Shown: positions 1-11,457 of the stretch, piece after piece
How positions within the stretch are numbered: position 1 is the stretch's first letter
Layout of the letters: every line of letters starts with the position of its first letter
Assembly (NCBI GenBank): GCA_026315105.1
Contig: CM048744.1
Coordinates: 655,715,676-655,779,675 of the forward strand
Source of the DNA: Locusta migratoria
Taxonomy: Eukaryota > Arthropoda > Insecta > Orthoptera > Acrididae
DNA length: 64,000 nt
Reading direction: 5' to 3'
Translations under genes and position numbers: made by a program
The notes under the pieces: generated by a model
Seen by the model: only the letters and a program-made list of their open reading frames with translations
Databases searched by the model: none
Told to the model about the DNA's origin: nothing

Positions 1-34
1 TTCTGCTACTACTGCTGTTGTTATTGTGTTACCG

Positions 35-355
35 AATGAGTTTTTGACATACAAGTAGATAGCGTTTGTTACCGTTACATTCCGTTTATTATCTAACACA
101 CGCTATTTTTAACACATTTGTTGTCTGTTGCATACATAGTCTAAACGAAGAAACGGACCATTCCTTTTCTTTTGGGTAGACCCTAATGTTTGGTTAGAAT
201 TGTTTTTAAATTAGATGAACATCGAAAGAGTATTTGTTAAGCTGGATATGTAAGTTTGTGGCGTTCGTTACCGTTACATCCCGTTTATTACCTAACCTGC
301 TCTATTATTGAACACGCCTTTCGGCTGTTGTATATTTAGTCTATGCGAAGAGCTT
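35..355. repeat. Degenerate local direct repeat, spacing about 199 bp
   Basis: Two diverged copies of about 120 bp lie near 35-150 and 234-355. Both contain GTTACCGTTACAT (68 and 267) followed by CCCGTTTATTA-like sequence and then a TAGTCTA(A/T)(A/G)CGAAGA block. No ORF or terminal structure was seen; it may be the edge of a tandem array that starts upstream of the window. Confidence 0.7.
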
Positions 356-477
356 GGAGAGAAAATGCTTGAAATAATAAAAGTTATGATATTTTGTTTA
401 ATTATCTAGCATTGGAATAATTGACTCCTTTTTCCAATGTTGGTGTACGTCTATGGTAAAAAAAAAAAAGAAAGAAA

Positions 478-600
478 AATGTGGCACGGGTTCGAGTCCT
501 GGACCGTGTCGCCCGGGGGTGGCCATCTTTAGGGGTGTCGGTGGGGATGGCGGCTGGGGCGAGGATGGGGACGAGTGGTGGTTGCTGCCCTTAAGTTACT
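478..600 (+). repeat. Possible truncated tRNA-derived SINE piece
   Basis: GGGTTCGAGTCC at about 487 matches a pol III B box / T-arm and follows a poly-A-rich stretch at 457-478. No matching D-arm/A box is present, so it is at most a 5'-truncated SINE. The GC-rich stretch after it (510-590) stands out from the AT-rich surroundings. Confidence 0.3.
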
Positions 601-3600
601 GTTAAATTGATAAGCAAATTTAATACGTAATGTTCTAAATGTTAATGAATAATTAAATTGTTATGCAAAAAATAATAGGCAGCGGTGATGTTATTCCAGG
701 TACTTGTACTGTTCGAAGTACAAATTACACTTGAATATGTTTGAAAGAATTTCTACTCGCATGAAGATCCGTTGTATCTGATGTGCGGAAAAATGCCATT
801 GAAATTTCCAATTTGCTCCAATATCTGAAAAATCGAAACGTGTAGCTTCTAATAAAACCGTTTATTATGCGTGGCAGTGTTATTTCTTAGTGTATAGGAG
901 AAGAATCCCGAGATAAAAACTGATTACCGAAAACACCTGAATGCGCCAGCCTGAACGCAGCCCTGGAAATTCACGATTTTTTTCACATAATTAAATCTTT
1001 TAACTTTATTTATGTGTGAATAAAACGTACACAATGCCTTATTTATCTCCCTAACAACCACAAAACAATAAACTACTTTTAATTAGTTTTATCGTAAATT
1101 AATTAATAAAAGAGGAGCAAGGAGCAATTAAAAGGAATCTAACACGAAAATTCAAATTATATTAATTACAGGGATTTTGCCTTTTTAAATTCACAGTTAC
1201 ATGCTGAATGTAAGTAAAAGTCAATCATTCCTGTGCTGACGTATTCTCTCTCCCTCCCTCTCTTTCATTTTTCATGTCAGGCTGTCTAGGGGGGGGGCGG
1301 GGGAGGGAGCATGTGCCATAAATTTTTAACTGTCTCCATTGATTTAACACATAGTTCACTGGCAGTTAATGTCATAGATTTCTTTGTGTCTTAATTCATA
1401 ATGACTACACAGTCAAAACTGGTGGACATATCCAAAAGAACAGACTCCACATAACTGTATACAACTTTCACTATTAGTAACGAGCTGCTGGCAGTAGAAC
1501 TTTGTCATAAGTCTTCAGAATATATGCTTATAAAACAATAATGTAGTAATCAAACAGGAATAACAGTATGCATATCCTGGTAAATTGCTGTATCAGCTGT
1601 AAGTTAGTTCTTGTTAGATCCTAGAAGACTTACTGGGAAGTAATGATGAAACTATAGATAGATAGATGGCACTAGACATTAGCATGCAACTGTTTAGCGA
1701 TATTCATTTCTACAGAATATTATGAAAAATATCGTTTCGAAACAGCGGAGTTCAAACTATTAATGACGTGTGGGCTTGAGAACTTCGATTATAACATTGT
1801 ACCGTTATTAAACGTAACTTAAAAGAATCACTGATATTTTGCACCGATATCTTTAAAAGAAACACGCATAAATTATAATTTTTAATTTTTGAAATGGGGC
1901 TAATATTAAATAATTAGGGAATATTACCTGGAATCATGCAGTCTGTTCATATTGCAATTATGTTGGTTATGTGTCATGATATACAAACAAAGACGATATC
2001 TCGAAATGCTTCTCCCTATTTCCAAAAATCACTCAATCATTTTCAATCTTATTTTATTTGCTGCTACTGTTTCATTACAGTTGTGAGAAGTTAGTTCTAC
2101 CGCTTTCATTGTTGGATATGGACACGTCATTGTCCATATTTTTAACAAGAAAAATATCTGAATTGTGCTTAGGTCTCAGAAATCACATTACTCGAATCAA
2201 AATCATATCTCTGAACACTACATTAAGGTGTAAAGGAAAAGCAGTCATCTATCTGAGATAAATTTGAACATCACTTTGCTTTACTAGGCATGTTCTTTTC
2301 GGAAATTATGTTTTGTTGACTTCCTCTCATCCTTGAACAGACTTTCCAAGATTTTTTAGTCTGGTACTTTACCATTGCTGATGAAGTATTGAGTGGAAAG
2401 CTGTAATGCTTTACGACTACGAAAAGTATCTAAACGTTTTACCCTGAAATTTTGATATGTGCATTACAGTCTCGTAAGCAGTGCCTAATGAAGTCATGAT
2501 CGCTAAAAATTCATAACCAAGTCGGTGTTTGCTAAATCTTATGGTACATTACAGTCTCTTGATTTTTATGTACATTTGTAGGCTATTCGGGTTAGTGCCA
2601 GGAAAAGAAAACACGCAAAGAATACCTTTAAAATATCCACACCATTCTTCAAATTTACTCTTAGCTTTTCATTGGCTCACATTTTTGCAGGTCTCCTACC
2701 ATTATCAGAGTTCACTAACACAATGCACTCTGTAGATGTATCTCACCAAACGTCCCACTTTTGCTTGGACAGTTCTGGTTTTCACGTAAATCTGCCAGTG
2801 TATCGAGAAAATTTTTAAGAAGACATAATTGTTCTGGTTTTTATCAAGAACCAAACTCCGTGCAATAATATTACTAATGTAATCAAATATTTCTGCAATA
2901 TTAATTTCCTGACTTTAGAAAGGTACATAAATATTTCTTGTTACAGCATATGTACCACAATTGCAGTTGATTTGTAGCCCGTTTCACGTTGACTGTCACA
3001 ACATGAAACGTCACGACAAGGTGTATTCACATTGCCCATGCCGTCATTTCCTTTGTCAAATAACGAACGGTTGAGAATGAGGTTATGAGTTACCATCGAC
3101 AATGTAAAATTCCTTTCTGTAGCATCGGAATCCAGAACTAACGATGCTATAGTTTATTAATGGCCAAAGCAAACATTATAATGAGTATTCTTGATGAACT
3201 ATCGGTATTGTAACTTATTTGCAAGCAAAAATATATACATATAAACACAACTAAAATATGTATAAGGGAATAAATATATTCTGGTTATCCAGTACGTTCT
3301 TCCCCATTAACTACAACTTAATAAAAAAACAATATTGTAATTCCATTTAATCAAATTTGCTTCATAAACTTACGTTGGTATTTATTCACAGAGTGGGTTC
3401 TGTTATAGTGTTGCTTTCATAGTTTTATGTTTGGTATTGTAAAGATTTGGATTAAATACCGCTTATAGAATTGAATGAATTTTTAAAGATGATGTCAGAC
3501 TAGACCAAGGATAGCATCGGCATTAAAAATAACGATAGTCATTGTTGAAATTAAGACAACACGTGAAACCACCACTACAAAAGTAAGTCGGCGAATAGTT

Positions 3601-4590
3601 AGCTTTACCTGCAGGATGAGGTGTGGTTCAATCGAAGAGATTGTTTTGTGCTGGAACAGGTAATGAAATTAAAATATCTGCTGTAAATAGATTCTTGGTG
3701 ATCTCACGCTTCACGCAACGAAGTTACACGATACCGTTAAGTTACTGACACAATAGGGGAATAAAATTATAGAATATCGAATTTCGCGGAATAAAACCCT
3801 TAATTGTAGGTTCTTAAATGAAATCCATATAAAATGAATGTAGGAGAACCAAACTTATGCAATCGTGAAACGAATCGTAATAATGATCTAGCATCTCTAT
3901 GCAATTGACCGCTGCTTGCTGAAAAAAATAAATAAAAAAGTATTGGGAATAGGAGGAGGTCATTTTGAATTTAAAAATGTTTGAAATAAAACTAGGGGGG
4001 TTTACTACGATGAGAACAAATAAAGCTTCCGTTCTCTCTCCAGGCTGGTTGAAAAAGTTGCTAATCGCAAAGCAAAAGATCAGAGATATCTATTGAAGTG
4101 ATAACGGATATGCAAGCGACAAGTGTCGCAGATATGATTTTAGTAAAAATATTTAATGTAATGCTACACTGTTACTTTATTGTAAAACCTAAACCATTTT
4201 TCGATTTGAGATGTATGACCACACCTCTGGAAGAACACTCAATGGAAAACAATTGCACGTCTCGCAGTCAAGGCCCAGACGAAAGATCACACTAAATCGT
4301 TTCGACATGTTTATTATGTATTTTCAATTTATTTTATACTTTATATTTGGTACATATTTATATTAGATAGTTGTACATAAGTTAATTATACATTTTAAAT
4401 ATAATCGACGAAATACCATAGTAATAACAAACTTTATACAGAAGTGAACCTTAAGCAGGAAACCTCAGGAACTACAGCTACAACCTAACTACAAACACTT
4501 GAGTTATTTAACTGGCATGTAATATATTCTCTATATAGTTTCCCTTGGTACAAGAAGTAGTGTAAACGACTTTCACCGGTATCAATGTAC
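601..4590. other. AT-rich non-coding stretch, no gene recognised
   Basis: Only short chance ORFs (under 70 codons) with low-complexity, noncoding-like translations. A G/C-rich homopolymer patch lies near 1289-1308 in otherwise AT-rich DNA. No repeats with clear termini were found by eye. Confidence 0.6.
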
Positions 4591-4609
4591 GGCTGGGGCC
4601 CATGAACGT

Positions 4610-4935
4610 ACATGTTTCGAAACATTCTAAAACGAAAGCAAATGTGTTTTTAACACAAACTTATGTTTTTTTTAAATGGACACCCTATATCTTTTCTTCA
4701 GCAATCCATAGCATGACACATCACATAAACAATGGTGTTCATTGCATCGCAATATTCCAATTACATCCCGAGATATTGCGACGAGAAGTTGACGCTTGAA
4801 AAACCCGAAATACGCTGCTAGCGCACGTCCTGAGGCTCAGGCGTGAACCCCATGCTTCCCGTAATCGCGATGTGATTGGCATGCGTAATCGCACTTCCAT
4901 ACTTACCAAGAGGTAAGTAATGAACTCCGGAGGAT
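4610..4935. repeat. Probable dispersed repeat of unknown class
   Basis: GC-richer block containing 'AAATGGACACCCTATAT' and TCCGGAGGATGG; the style resembles dispersed orthopteran repeats. It abuts a CR1 3' end at 4943. This call rests on general familiarity, because no internal copy exists in the window to prove it. Confidence 0.3.
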
Positions 4936-4942
4936 GGTAAAT

Positions 4943-5272
4943 TTACATCTACATATTTATTCCGGAAGCCACATTTAAGTGTCTGGCACAGGGTTTTTCG
5001 AACCTATTTCATAACATTTCTCTATCATTCTATTCCCTAATAGCGATCGGGAAAAAGGAAGACCTAGTGCTTTACGTTTTCCATCTGATTTCTCTTACTT
5101 TATTATTGTGATCATGTTTCCCTATGTAGGTAGGTGCTAACAAAATATGTTAGTAATCGGGAAGTAAGCTGATGAAAGAAGTTTCGCCGATAATTTCTTT
5201 AATGATTTCCACCCAAACTCGGGAATTATTTCTGTGACACTCGCTACCGTGTATCGCGATATATCTTTCTAC
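4943..5272 (-). mobile_element. CR1-like LINE, 3'-end fragment
   Basis: Read on the - strand, it ends in a TGTAGATGTA-type tail (TACATCTACAT at 4944 on +), preceded by a 'TGCCAGACACTTAA'-like block that matches the 3' ends of the other CR1 copies (14460, 14780, 56845: 'CTGCCAGGCACTT'). Coding content is decayed. It is 5'-truncated near 5272, inside the C-terminal RT region. Confidence 0.7.
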
Positions 5273-5480
5273 AACACACTGAAACTACGTGTATCGGCAT
5301 TCCCTGACCTACGCGTCAATGAAGGAAGAGTTGCCTATTACTATTATTGTGAACAAACCACCCAAAAAGTTATAGTTATAAAAAAGTCAAGAGATTAACA
5401 CAATTTAAACTTATATTGCCCAAGGACACAGCAATTTTATTTAGTAGATAATGCACCTGTTACAATGTAAATCTAAAATA

Positions 5481-6851
5481 CACTACTAGCCATTAAAATT
5501 GCTACACAAAGAAGAAATGCAGATGATAAACAGGTATTCATTGGACGAATATACTTGAACTGACTTGTGATTACATTTTCACAGAATTTGGGTGCATTGA
5601 TCCTGAGAAATCAGTACCCAGAACAAACACCTCTAGCTGTAAATAACGACCATGATACGCCTCGGCATTGAGTAAAACAGAGCTTGAATGGCGTGTACAG
5701 GTACTGATGCCCATGAAGCTTCAACACGATGCCACAGTTCATAAAGAGTACTGACTGGCGTATTGTGACGAGCCAGTTGCTCGGCCACCATTGAGAGATC
5801 TGGAGAATGTGCTGGCCAGGGCAGCAGTCAAACATTTTCCGTATCCAGAAAGGCCCGTACAGGACCTCCAGCATGCGGTCGTGCATTATCCTGCTGAAAT
5901 GTAGAGCTACACAGGGATCGAATGAAGGGTAGAGCCACGGGTCATAACACATCTGAAATGTAACGGCCACTGTTCAAAGTGCCGTCGATTCGAACAAGAA
6001 GTGACCGAGACGTATAACCAATGGCCCCCCATACCATCACGCCAGGTGAACGCCAGTATGGCGATGACGAATACACGCTTCCAATGTGCGTTCAACGTGA
6101 TGTCGCCAAACACGGAAGCGACCATCATGATGCTGTACACAGAACCTGGATTCATCCGAAAAAAAAAAGACATTGTACCATACATGCACCCAGGTTCGTC
6201 GTTGCGTACACCATCGCATGCGTTCCTGTCTGTGATTCAGCGTCTAGGGTAACCGCAAACATGATCTCCGAGCTGATAGTCCATGCTGTTGCAAACTTCG
6301 TCGAACTGTTCGTGCATATTGTTATTGTCTTGCGAACATCCCCATCTGTTAACTCAGGGATCGAAACGTGGCTGCACGATCCGTTACAGCCATACGGATA
6401 AGATGCCTGCCATCTCGACTGCTAGTGATACGAGGCCGTTGGGATCCAGCACGGCGTTCCGTATTGCCCTCCTGAACCCACCGATTCCATATTCTGCTAA
6501 GAGTCATTGGATCGCTACCAACGCGAGCAGCAATGTTGCGATACGATAAACCGCAATCGCGATAGGCTACTATCCGACCTTAAAGTAGGAAACGTGATGG
6601 TACGCATTTCTCCTCCTTACACGAGGCATCACAGCAAGGTATCACCAGCCAACGCCGGTGAACTGCCTTTTGTGTATGAGAAATTGGTTACAAACTTTCC
6701 TCATGTGAGCACGTTGTAGGTGTCGCCATCGGCACCAACATTATGCGAATGCTCTGAAAAGCTAATCATTTGCATATCACAGCCTCTTCTTGCTGTCTGG
6801 TCTGTAGTACGTCATCTTCATGGTGTGGCAATTTTAATGGCCAGGAGTTTG
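5481..6851 (-). mobile_element. Tc1-like DNA transposon, decayed
   Basis: Terminal inverted repeats are visible: ACTACTAGCCATTAAAATTG at the left end (5482) and its complement CAATTTTAATGGCCAGGAGT at the right end (6828). A TA dinucleotide precedes the left end (5479-5480); the right-hand TA is obscured by an AAT microsatellite. At about 1.37 kb it has the usual Tc1 length. It carries a broken transposase on the - strand (separate entry), so it is non-autonomous. Confidence 0.9.
5600..6610 (-). pseudogene. Tc1-family transposase pseudogene
   Basis: Fragments in several - strand frames make up a Tc1-family DDE transposase, the enzyme that cuts and joins the element at TA sites. The catalytic-core motif FSDESRF is readable near 6170-6190, followed by CVQHHDGRFRVW. 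The downstream portion, with the third acidic residue, lies in another frame toward 5611. Frameshifts occur near 6170 (an A8 run) and elsewhere, and a short deletion near 5785 removes part of the segment around 'HSPDLSMVAEQLA'. No frame spans more than about 120 codons, so the gene is dead. Family assignment is firm; exact ends are approximate. Confidence 0.85.
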
Positions 6852-6852
6852 A

Positions 6853-6853
6853 A

Positions 6854-6885
<32 letters not shown>

Positions 6886-6896
6886 TAATCTGCTCC
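6853..6896. repeat. (AAT)n microsatellite
   Basis: About 11 AAT units directly at the right end of the Tc1 element, one interrupted by AAC. Confidence 0.9.
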
Positions 6897-6957
6897 TTCA
6901 GATGATCTAATGGATATACAAATGGGAGCTTGTTCAGGGCAAACGCAAAACTTTTTA

Positions 6958-7384
6958 ATATTCATAGAATATATGACATCAACTGCGATTGGGCAAAGCT
7001 GAAAATGTGTACCCAGCCGGGATTCGAACCCGGGTCTCCTGCTTTCTAGGCAGTTGCGCTGAACCCTACACCACTGGGGACACAGTGATCACCGCACCTG
7101 CAAGGCCTACCTAGGCACGCCTCCCGTCAGATACAAATTCCCAGTTTCGCCCTGCCCACAGTACTCAAACTCGTAGTTATGAAACTAATTCCCGTAAGAG
7201 TAAGGGCTTCAAACTTGCGCACCTCTCCCCACTAACGATAGGATCATTGCCCGTCACCGGCATATTATATATATACATCTGGCGTCACTTCTGATCCTGC
7301 AGTTGTTATTATTTAATATTCATAGAATATATGACATAAACTGCGATTGGGCAAAGCTGAAAATGTGTACCCAGCCGGGATTCG
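6958..7384 (-). mobile_element. tRNA-derived element with terminal direct repeats and 10-bp TSD
   Basis: The block is flanked by identical AAACTTTTTA (6948-6957 and 7385-7394), a target-site duplication. It begins and ends with the same roughly 70-bp sequence (from TATTCATAGAATATATGACAT at 6959 and 7315; offset 356), the second copy stopping at GGGATTCG. The complement of 7012-7085 folds as a tRNA: perfect T-arm CCGGG TTCGAAT CCCGG, anticodon-type loop CTAGAAA and a mostly paired acceptor stem. It looks like 1.2 units of a SINE or satellite inserted as one piece. Confidence 0.75.
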
Positions 7385-7394
7385 AAACTTTTTA

Positions 7395-8340
7395 CCTGAT
7401 GAGTTCAGCTCCAGTAGCAACTGGGCATCAAGTATCCCGATCTCCAAGCCGCGATTCAGCGTCTATTCATCTGATATCTTTGTTATAGTCAATGGCGAAT
7501 TTTAGGAATCAATTCAATGATTTTATGCCTCTTCTGAAAACTGAAACACTCCAGCCTAATACGGAAAACAAAATGTTGCTACGTCAGAACTGATAAATGA
7601 AATATGATTGACCGTGTTGGATAAGGCTGACCAGTACTTTGCGGGAGCTGTTTCTATCATAGATACAGTTAATATTACGCTGCACAATAATGGCACATTC
7701 ACATGACAGTTTGAGGTTGTTGACAATTAGCACATAAAAATCGCACTGGTAAAAATATCCTTATGTTCTTACATTAACACAAAGGTGAGTTGTTCACGGC
7801 TTTTGTCGTACATTTCCAGTCACGGTCAGAATTTTCATAATATTTTCTGATGTCACACGTCGCCGTTGTCAGCTACTTGATACGTTGTTGGTGTAGTCAC
7901 AATTGAAGATACCATACCAGCGCGTCTGTCACGATTCGCTGTACGCGTAACACTTTGTACTAAATTGCGAGCGAAACCGGGGCCCACTGCGACGGCAGGG
8001 ACACATACACCAATCGGAAAAATATTTCCTCACTCCGCCGTTACGGCCTGGACACCGCCCTCGCTGCTTTAACTGCCTTGCTCACTCACAGGTGGCACGC
8101 TCAGCGCATAAACTATCGAATATAAGAGGGGCGTTGTCCCCTTACAAAACGACATCCGCACATCCTGCAACCTTTTATTTTAATTTTTTTCTTAGACGTC
8201 AATTTGAGGTAAGAAATTTATATGAGGTCAGTCCCCCCCCCTCCCCCCACCAGCTGGTTATAGTACTACAAGTTATTTATTTAATCGCGTCAAAGAAATC
8301 AAACTGTATACGGGGGACACGAGAGAAGCCTCCCCGCAGA
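7395..8340. other. Non-coding stretch, no gene recognised
   Basis: No convincing coding frame. A C-rich patch is present at 8236-8252. The GC-richer part around 7960-8060 resembles dispersed-repeat DNA but has no partner in this window. Confidence 0.5.
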
Positions 8341-8358
8341 ACGTATTAATACGTTTTG

Positions 8359-8650
8359 ACCGCGGTGGAGTAGCCGTGTAGTTTCTTTGCGTAGTTTTCC
8401 TGGCTTTTTTTTTAGTAATACTAAGCTATCTACCTTCTCGTAAAAAAAAAAAAAAAAAAAAAAAAGGCGGTCTAAAGCGTCTCGTTGCGGAGCGCGCGGT
8501 TGCTCGCCGTGGAGGTTCGAGTCCTCCCTGGGGCATGGGTGTGTGTGTTGTCCTTAGGCTAGTTTACCTAGTTTTAAGTAGTTTGTAAGTTACGTACTGA
8601 TGACCACGCAGTTTGGTCCGATAGATTTACAAACATTTGAACATTTTTTG
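8359..8650 (+). mobile_element. tRNA-related SINE, composite with internal poly-A, 11-bp TSD
   Basis: Flanked by identical AATACGTTTTG (8348-8358 and 8651-8661). It opens with ACCGCGGTGG, runs through an unrelated 75-bp segment and 24 A's (8442-8465), then resumes with a tRNA-type module (GGCGGTCTAAAGCG, B box AGGTTCGAGTCC at 8513). It ends with the same 3' region as the SINE at 10962 (TACTGATGACC...). Transcription by pol III from the A/B boxes is the family expectation. Confidence 0.85.
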
Positions 8651-9562
8651 AATACGTTTTGGCGTCTCCCGGGCAACACAGTACTATAATGATGAAAGGA
8701 TATTAATTGAAAATCAGTTAAAACTACACGGCAGTAGTATGCTTTACTGAAATAAACTATGCGATATACTACATATAGGGTGACTTCTTCCACCGTGTAC
8801 AATCTCTAGGGATTGATGGATGAAAGGATATGGAGCAAGAAAGATCTAATAAACTTACATCCATAAAAGATAGTTTTTCATGCTTGAGGCCACTTATTCA
8901 ACATAGTCTGTGACAGAGACTGCGGTCTATTAGGCGCTGTACTACGCGGCCAAAGTTACAGTAAGTATTGGAAATAGTTTCTAGTGCCTCAACGCATGCG
9001 CGTACGCACCATAGCACATGGTGACTCCCAAGTTCACATCAGCCAGGTTGAATTCGAACAGTGTCTAAAGGCAGCACGAATACGCATCTGGAATGAGCTG
9101 TACGATATTTTTAGATGGCTCCATGACTAGAAATCGCACGGGTTAAGATCCGGTAACGAGCAGGTCATACAACTGGACCCCCACGTCCAATCCATCGACA
9201 AGAGATGCGTCCGGACGTTAACAGTCCAGGGTGTTGGAGTACCATCACGAAGCAGCCACATAACCCTCAGAACCGTCAGTGGCACGGGAAGCGAAGACAC
9301 CACCAAGAAATACCGATAGTTACGACCAGTCAGGCGAGTGGACGCTAATTACTCGGTCCACATATTCCAGCTACACAGATGCTCATGATTCGCTGTGACC
9401 ATACCAAGGAGGTTCAGCGTACTATCCCACAGACGAATTTTATGAAAGTTGAAGATATCGCTCTGTGTAAAGGTAGCCTCGTCTGTGAATAGGATGGATG
9501 ATAGAAATCTCGGAATCGTGGTTGCCTGGTGAATAAACCAGTCGCAAAACTGCTCTCGATGT

Positions 9563-9897
9563 ACAATTATTTATACGGTGTCTGTTCTTTTCGGACATGT
9601 CTGACAGAACAGACACCAGTTGTTGACAATAACTGCCGCAATTTTAGGAAATCGAAATATTTAAACATTTCGACCGTTTCAGAGCATTAAAATAAATTCA
9701 ATGGCAAAGTTGAAAGTTTGTGCTGTACCGGGATTCGAACCCGGATTTCCCGCTTTATGCCAGCGGTAGTCTTAACCAAATAGGCTATCCAGGCACGCTT
9801 CCCCTCCAACCCAAATTCTACAATTGTAGTTTCGGTTGCCAGCCTTTACTGGATTCATGCCCTGAAACGATCGAAATGTTTAAATACTTCGAATTCG
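9563..9897 (-). mobile_element. Inverted-repeat element carrying a tRNA-like module, 12-bp TSD
   Basis: Inserted in the mariner transposase. The flanks are TGCTCTCGATGT (9551-9562) and TGCTCTCCATGT (9898-9909), 11 of 12 identical. Internal arms 9649-9687 and 9857-9895 are about 39-bp inverted repeats. Between them, the complement of 9721-9799 folds as a tRNA: stem CCGCT/AGCGG with loop GGCATAA (CAT at the anticodon place) and a perfect CCGGG TTCGAAT CCCGG T-arm. A 41-bp palindrome lies at the left end. Confidence 0.8.
9577..9617. repeat. 41-bp near-perfect palindrome
   Basis: Arms GGTGTCTGTTCT and AGAACAGACACC flank a mostly symmetric centre around ACATGT. It forms the left part of the tRNA-containing inverted-repeat element. 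Confidence 0.85.
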
Positions 9898-10961
9898 TGC
9901 TCTCCATGTGTTAAGTCTTTGACTAGTATGCTCTGCGCACGCTGTAGGGATCAAGGTAGTAATAGTTTCATGAAATATGTTCCACACTCTCGTCTGCCTT
10001 ACCCTGAACTGTAGGGCCAACTGCCTAGTACTGACACGACGGTGGCCTTCCACATTGTTCATGACATTTTTCTCCCGGTCTGGTTTTCAAATATTTCTGG
10101 TACGTCTCCCATGATTTTCTGCTTCCTGAAATGACTCTGTCTCAGGGAATCAGCGAAACATTGTTGCAAACATTGAATACTATGTTTGTTGTCGGCGGGG
10201 ATAGTTCTCACCATACAACCTTGATGCACACCGCCTATGGCCTTTTGCCTTTCCGTAAATAAACACCATGTCGACAAGACCTCGGTGAGAATAGTGAATC
10301 ATTGTGTACATCCCAGTATCATATCCAGTACAAAGTGAGTCAGCAAGAGAAGTAAATCGGACGCAACAGTACCAATTACTATGGCTGGAGTGGATACCAT
10401 GCGTACAGCACGTATTGCACTGCAGTTGCTGTAGCGAAATCTGACTGAATAAATGTTCTCTAGCATGTAAACCATGTATTTTCGGAGGTAAGTCATTACA
10501 CCTTTCTTGTTCTATGCTAAAAAAATCACCCTATGTAAAGTACTATACAAAAACTTAAACTGTTCTCTCAAGTATGGGGAATTACGTAAAACTAATTAAC
10601 TAGCGAACCAAACAAATAAAATCATAACTTTCGAATAGTGTTACTTTTCATGCCAGATTACTTTAAAGCCACTCATCAATCGTCCACTTTGATATTGTGG
10701 TTTTGTTCTCTAGTTCTTTTCCGCATTATTTGAGATACAGCAACAACTGGTACAGTCACTAAGATTTTCAATAAATTATTATCACAAAACACTGAATACA
10801 ATATTGCCATCTCTATTTATGAAACACACACAGACTTACTCAAGTAATAAGTGATATTTACTGTACACGCCTTGATTAATCCCATATATTTGTTTGAAAA
10901 ATGACTTTATTAATTCGTTTTGTGACGCATTTCTCAATTTTATGTCAAACATAAATAACAA

Positions 10962-11158
10962 AAATGAAATGTTTGTTAAGCTTATGGGACGTAACTACGG
11001 GGTCATCAGTCCCTAAACTTACAAACTACTTATCAACTACCTTATACTAAGGACGGCACAACTATCCATGCCCGAGGGGGGATTCGAACCCCCGACCGTA
11101 GTGGCCGTGCAGACCGTGACTGGAGCACCTCAGTACCCTCGGCCACCGCGGCCGGCAT
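10962..11158 (-). mobile_element. tRNA-Leu/Ser-like SINE, 11-bp TSD
   Basis: Flanked by ATAAATAACAA at 10951-10961 and 11159-11169. On the - strand it reads GCCGGCCGCGGTGGCCGAGG (the last ten bases being A-box-like, as in class II tRNAs), then B box GGGTTCGAATCCC, then the shared 3' region GGGACTGATGACC and an A-rich tail. Complete and fairly young, since the target duplication is exact. Confidence 0.9.
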
Positions 11159-11457
11159 ATAAATAACAATGAATAAACTTCTTATGGTTAGGAATACTAC
11201 ACTAGAGTTCTATCAAACACATTGTGAAGCAATACATTGTTCCTATTAGTTTTCTTAGCTGTAATTAAAGTTTGAGACTCAGACCAGTTACAATAGGCAA
11301 TTGCAGTGATTAACCTTAAACCCTGCTGTGAACAACATTCTTGCTACTGACTATTTCCAACTACTATGGTAACGCAGTGTCGATAGATGTGCAACTACCA
11401 TGAAGGAGAACTGATCAGGCGACAACAGGTAGGCAACAATCGTGGATATAGTAGTAT

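Larger units (their letters stand above)
8860..10277 (-). pseudogene. Mariner-type transposase pseudogene
   Basis: The N-terminal part (10277-10060) begins LSTWCLFTERQKAI-like, and the helix-turn-helix part (10062-9930) contains HRRVSTRQLALQFRVRQ. After the inserted element, the reading resumes with EQFCDWFIHQAT (about 9560-9520), LFTDEATFTQSDIFNFH (about 9500-9450, with the first catalytic Asp) and SLPDLNPCDF (about 9150). The C-terminal region has stops and frameshifts throughout. The DDE-transposase family call is clear. The subfamily is not certain; it belongs to the Tc1/mariner superfamily but differs clearly from the Tc1 copy at 5481-6851. Confidence 0.8.
8772..10535 (-). mobile_element. 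Mariner/IS630-superfamily DNA transposon, decayed
   Basis: Short inverted termini CATATAGGGTGA (8772) and TCACCCTATG (10526), each bordered by TA. The - strand carries a fragmented transposase. A 335-bp tRNA-containing element (9563-9897) has inserted into it and is flanked by a near-perfect 12-bp duplication of transposon sequence. Confidence 0.8.

Noticed and set aside
7012..7085. tRNA-like fold with AGA at the anticodon place
   Set aside because: Lies inside a mobile element with a target duplication, lacks the long variable arm expected for a serine tRNA and has acceptor mismatches, so it was not called a tRNA gene.
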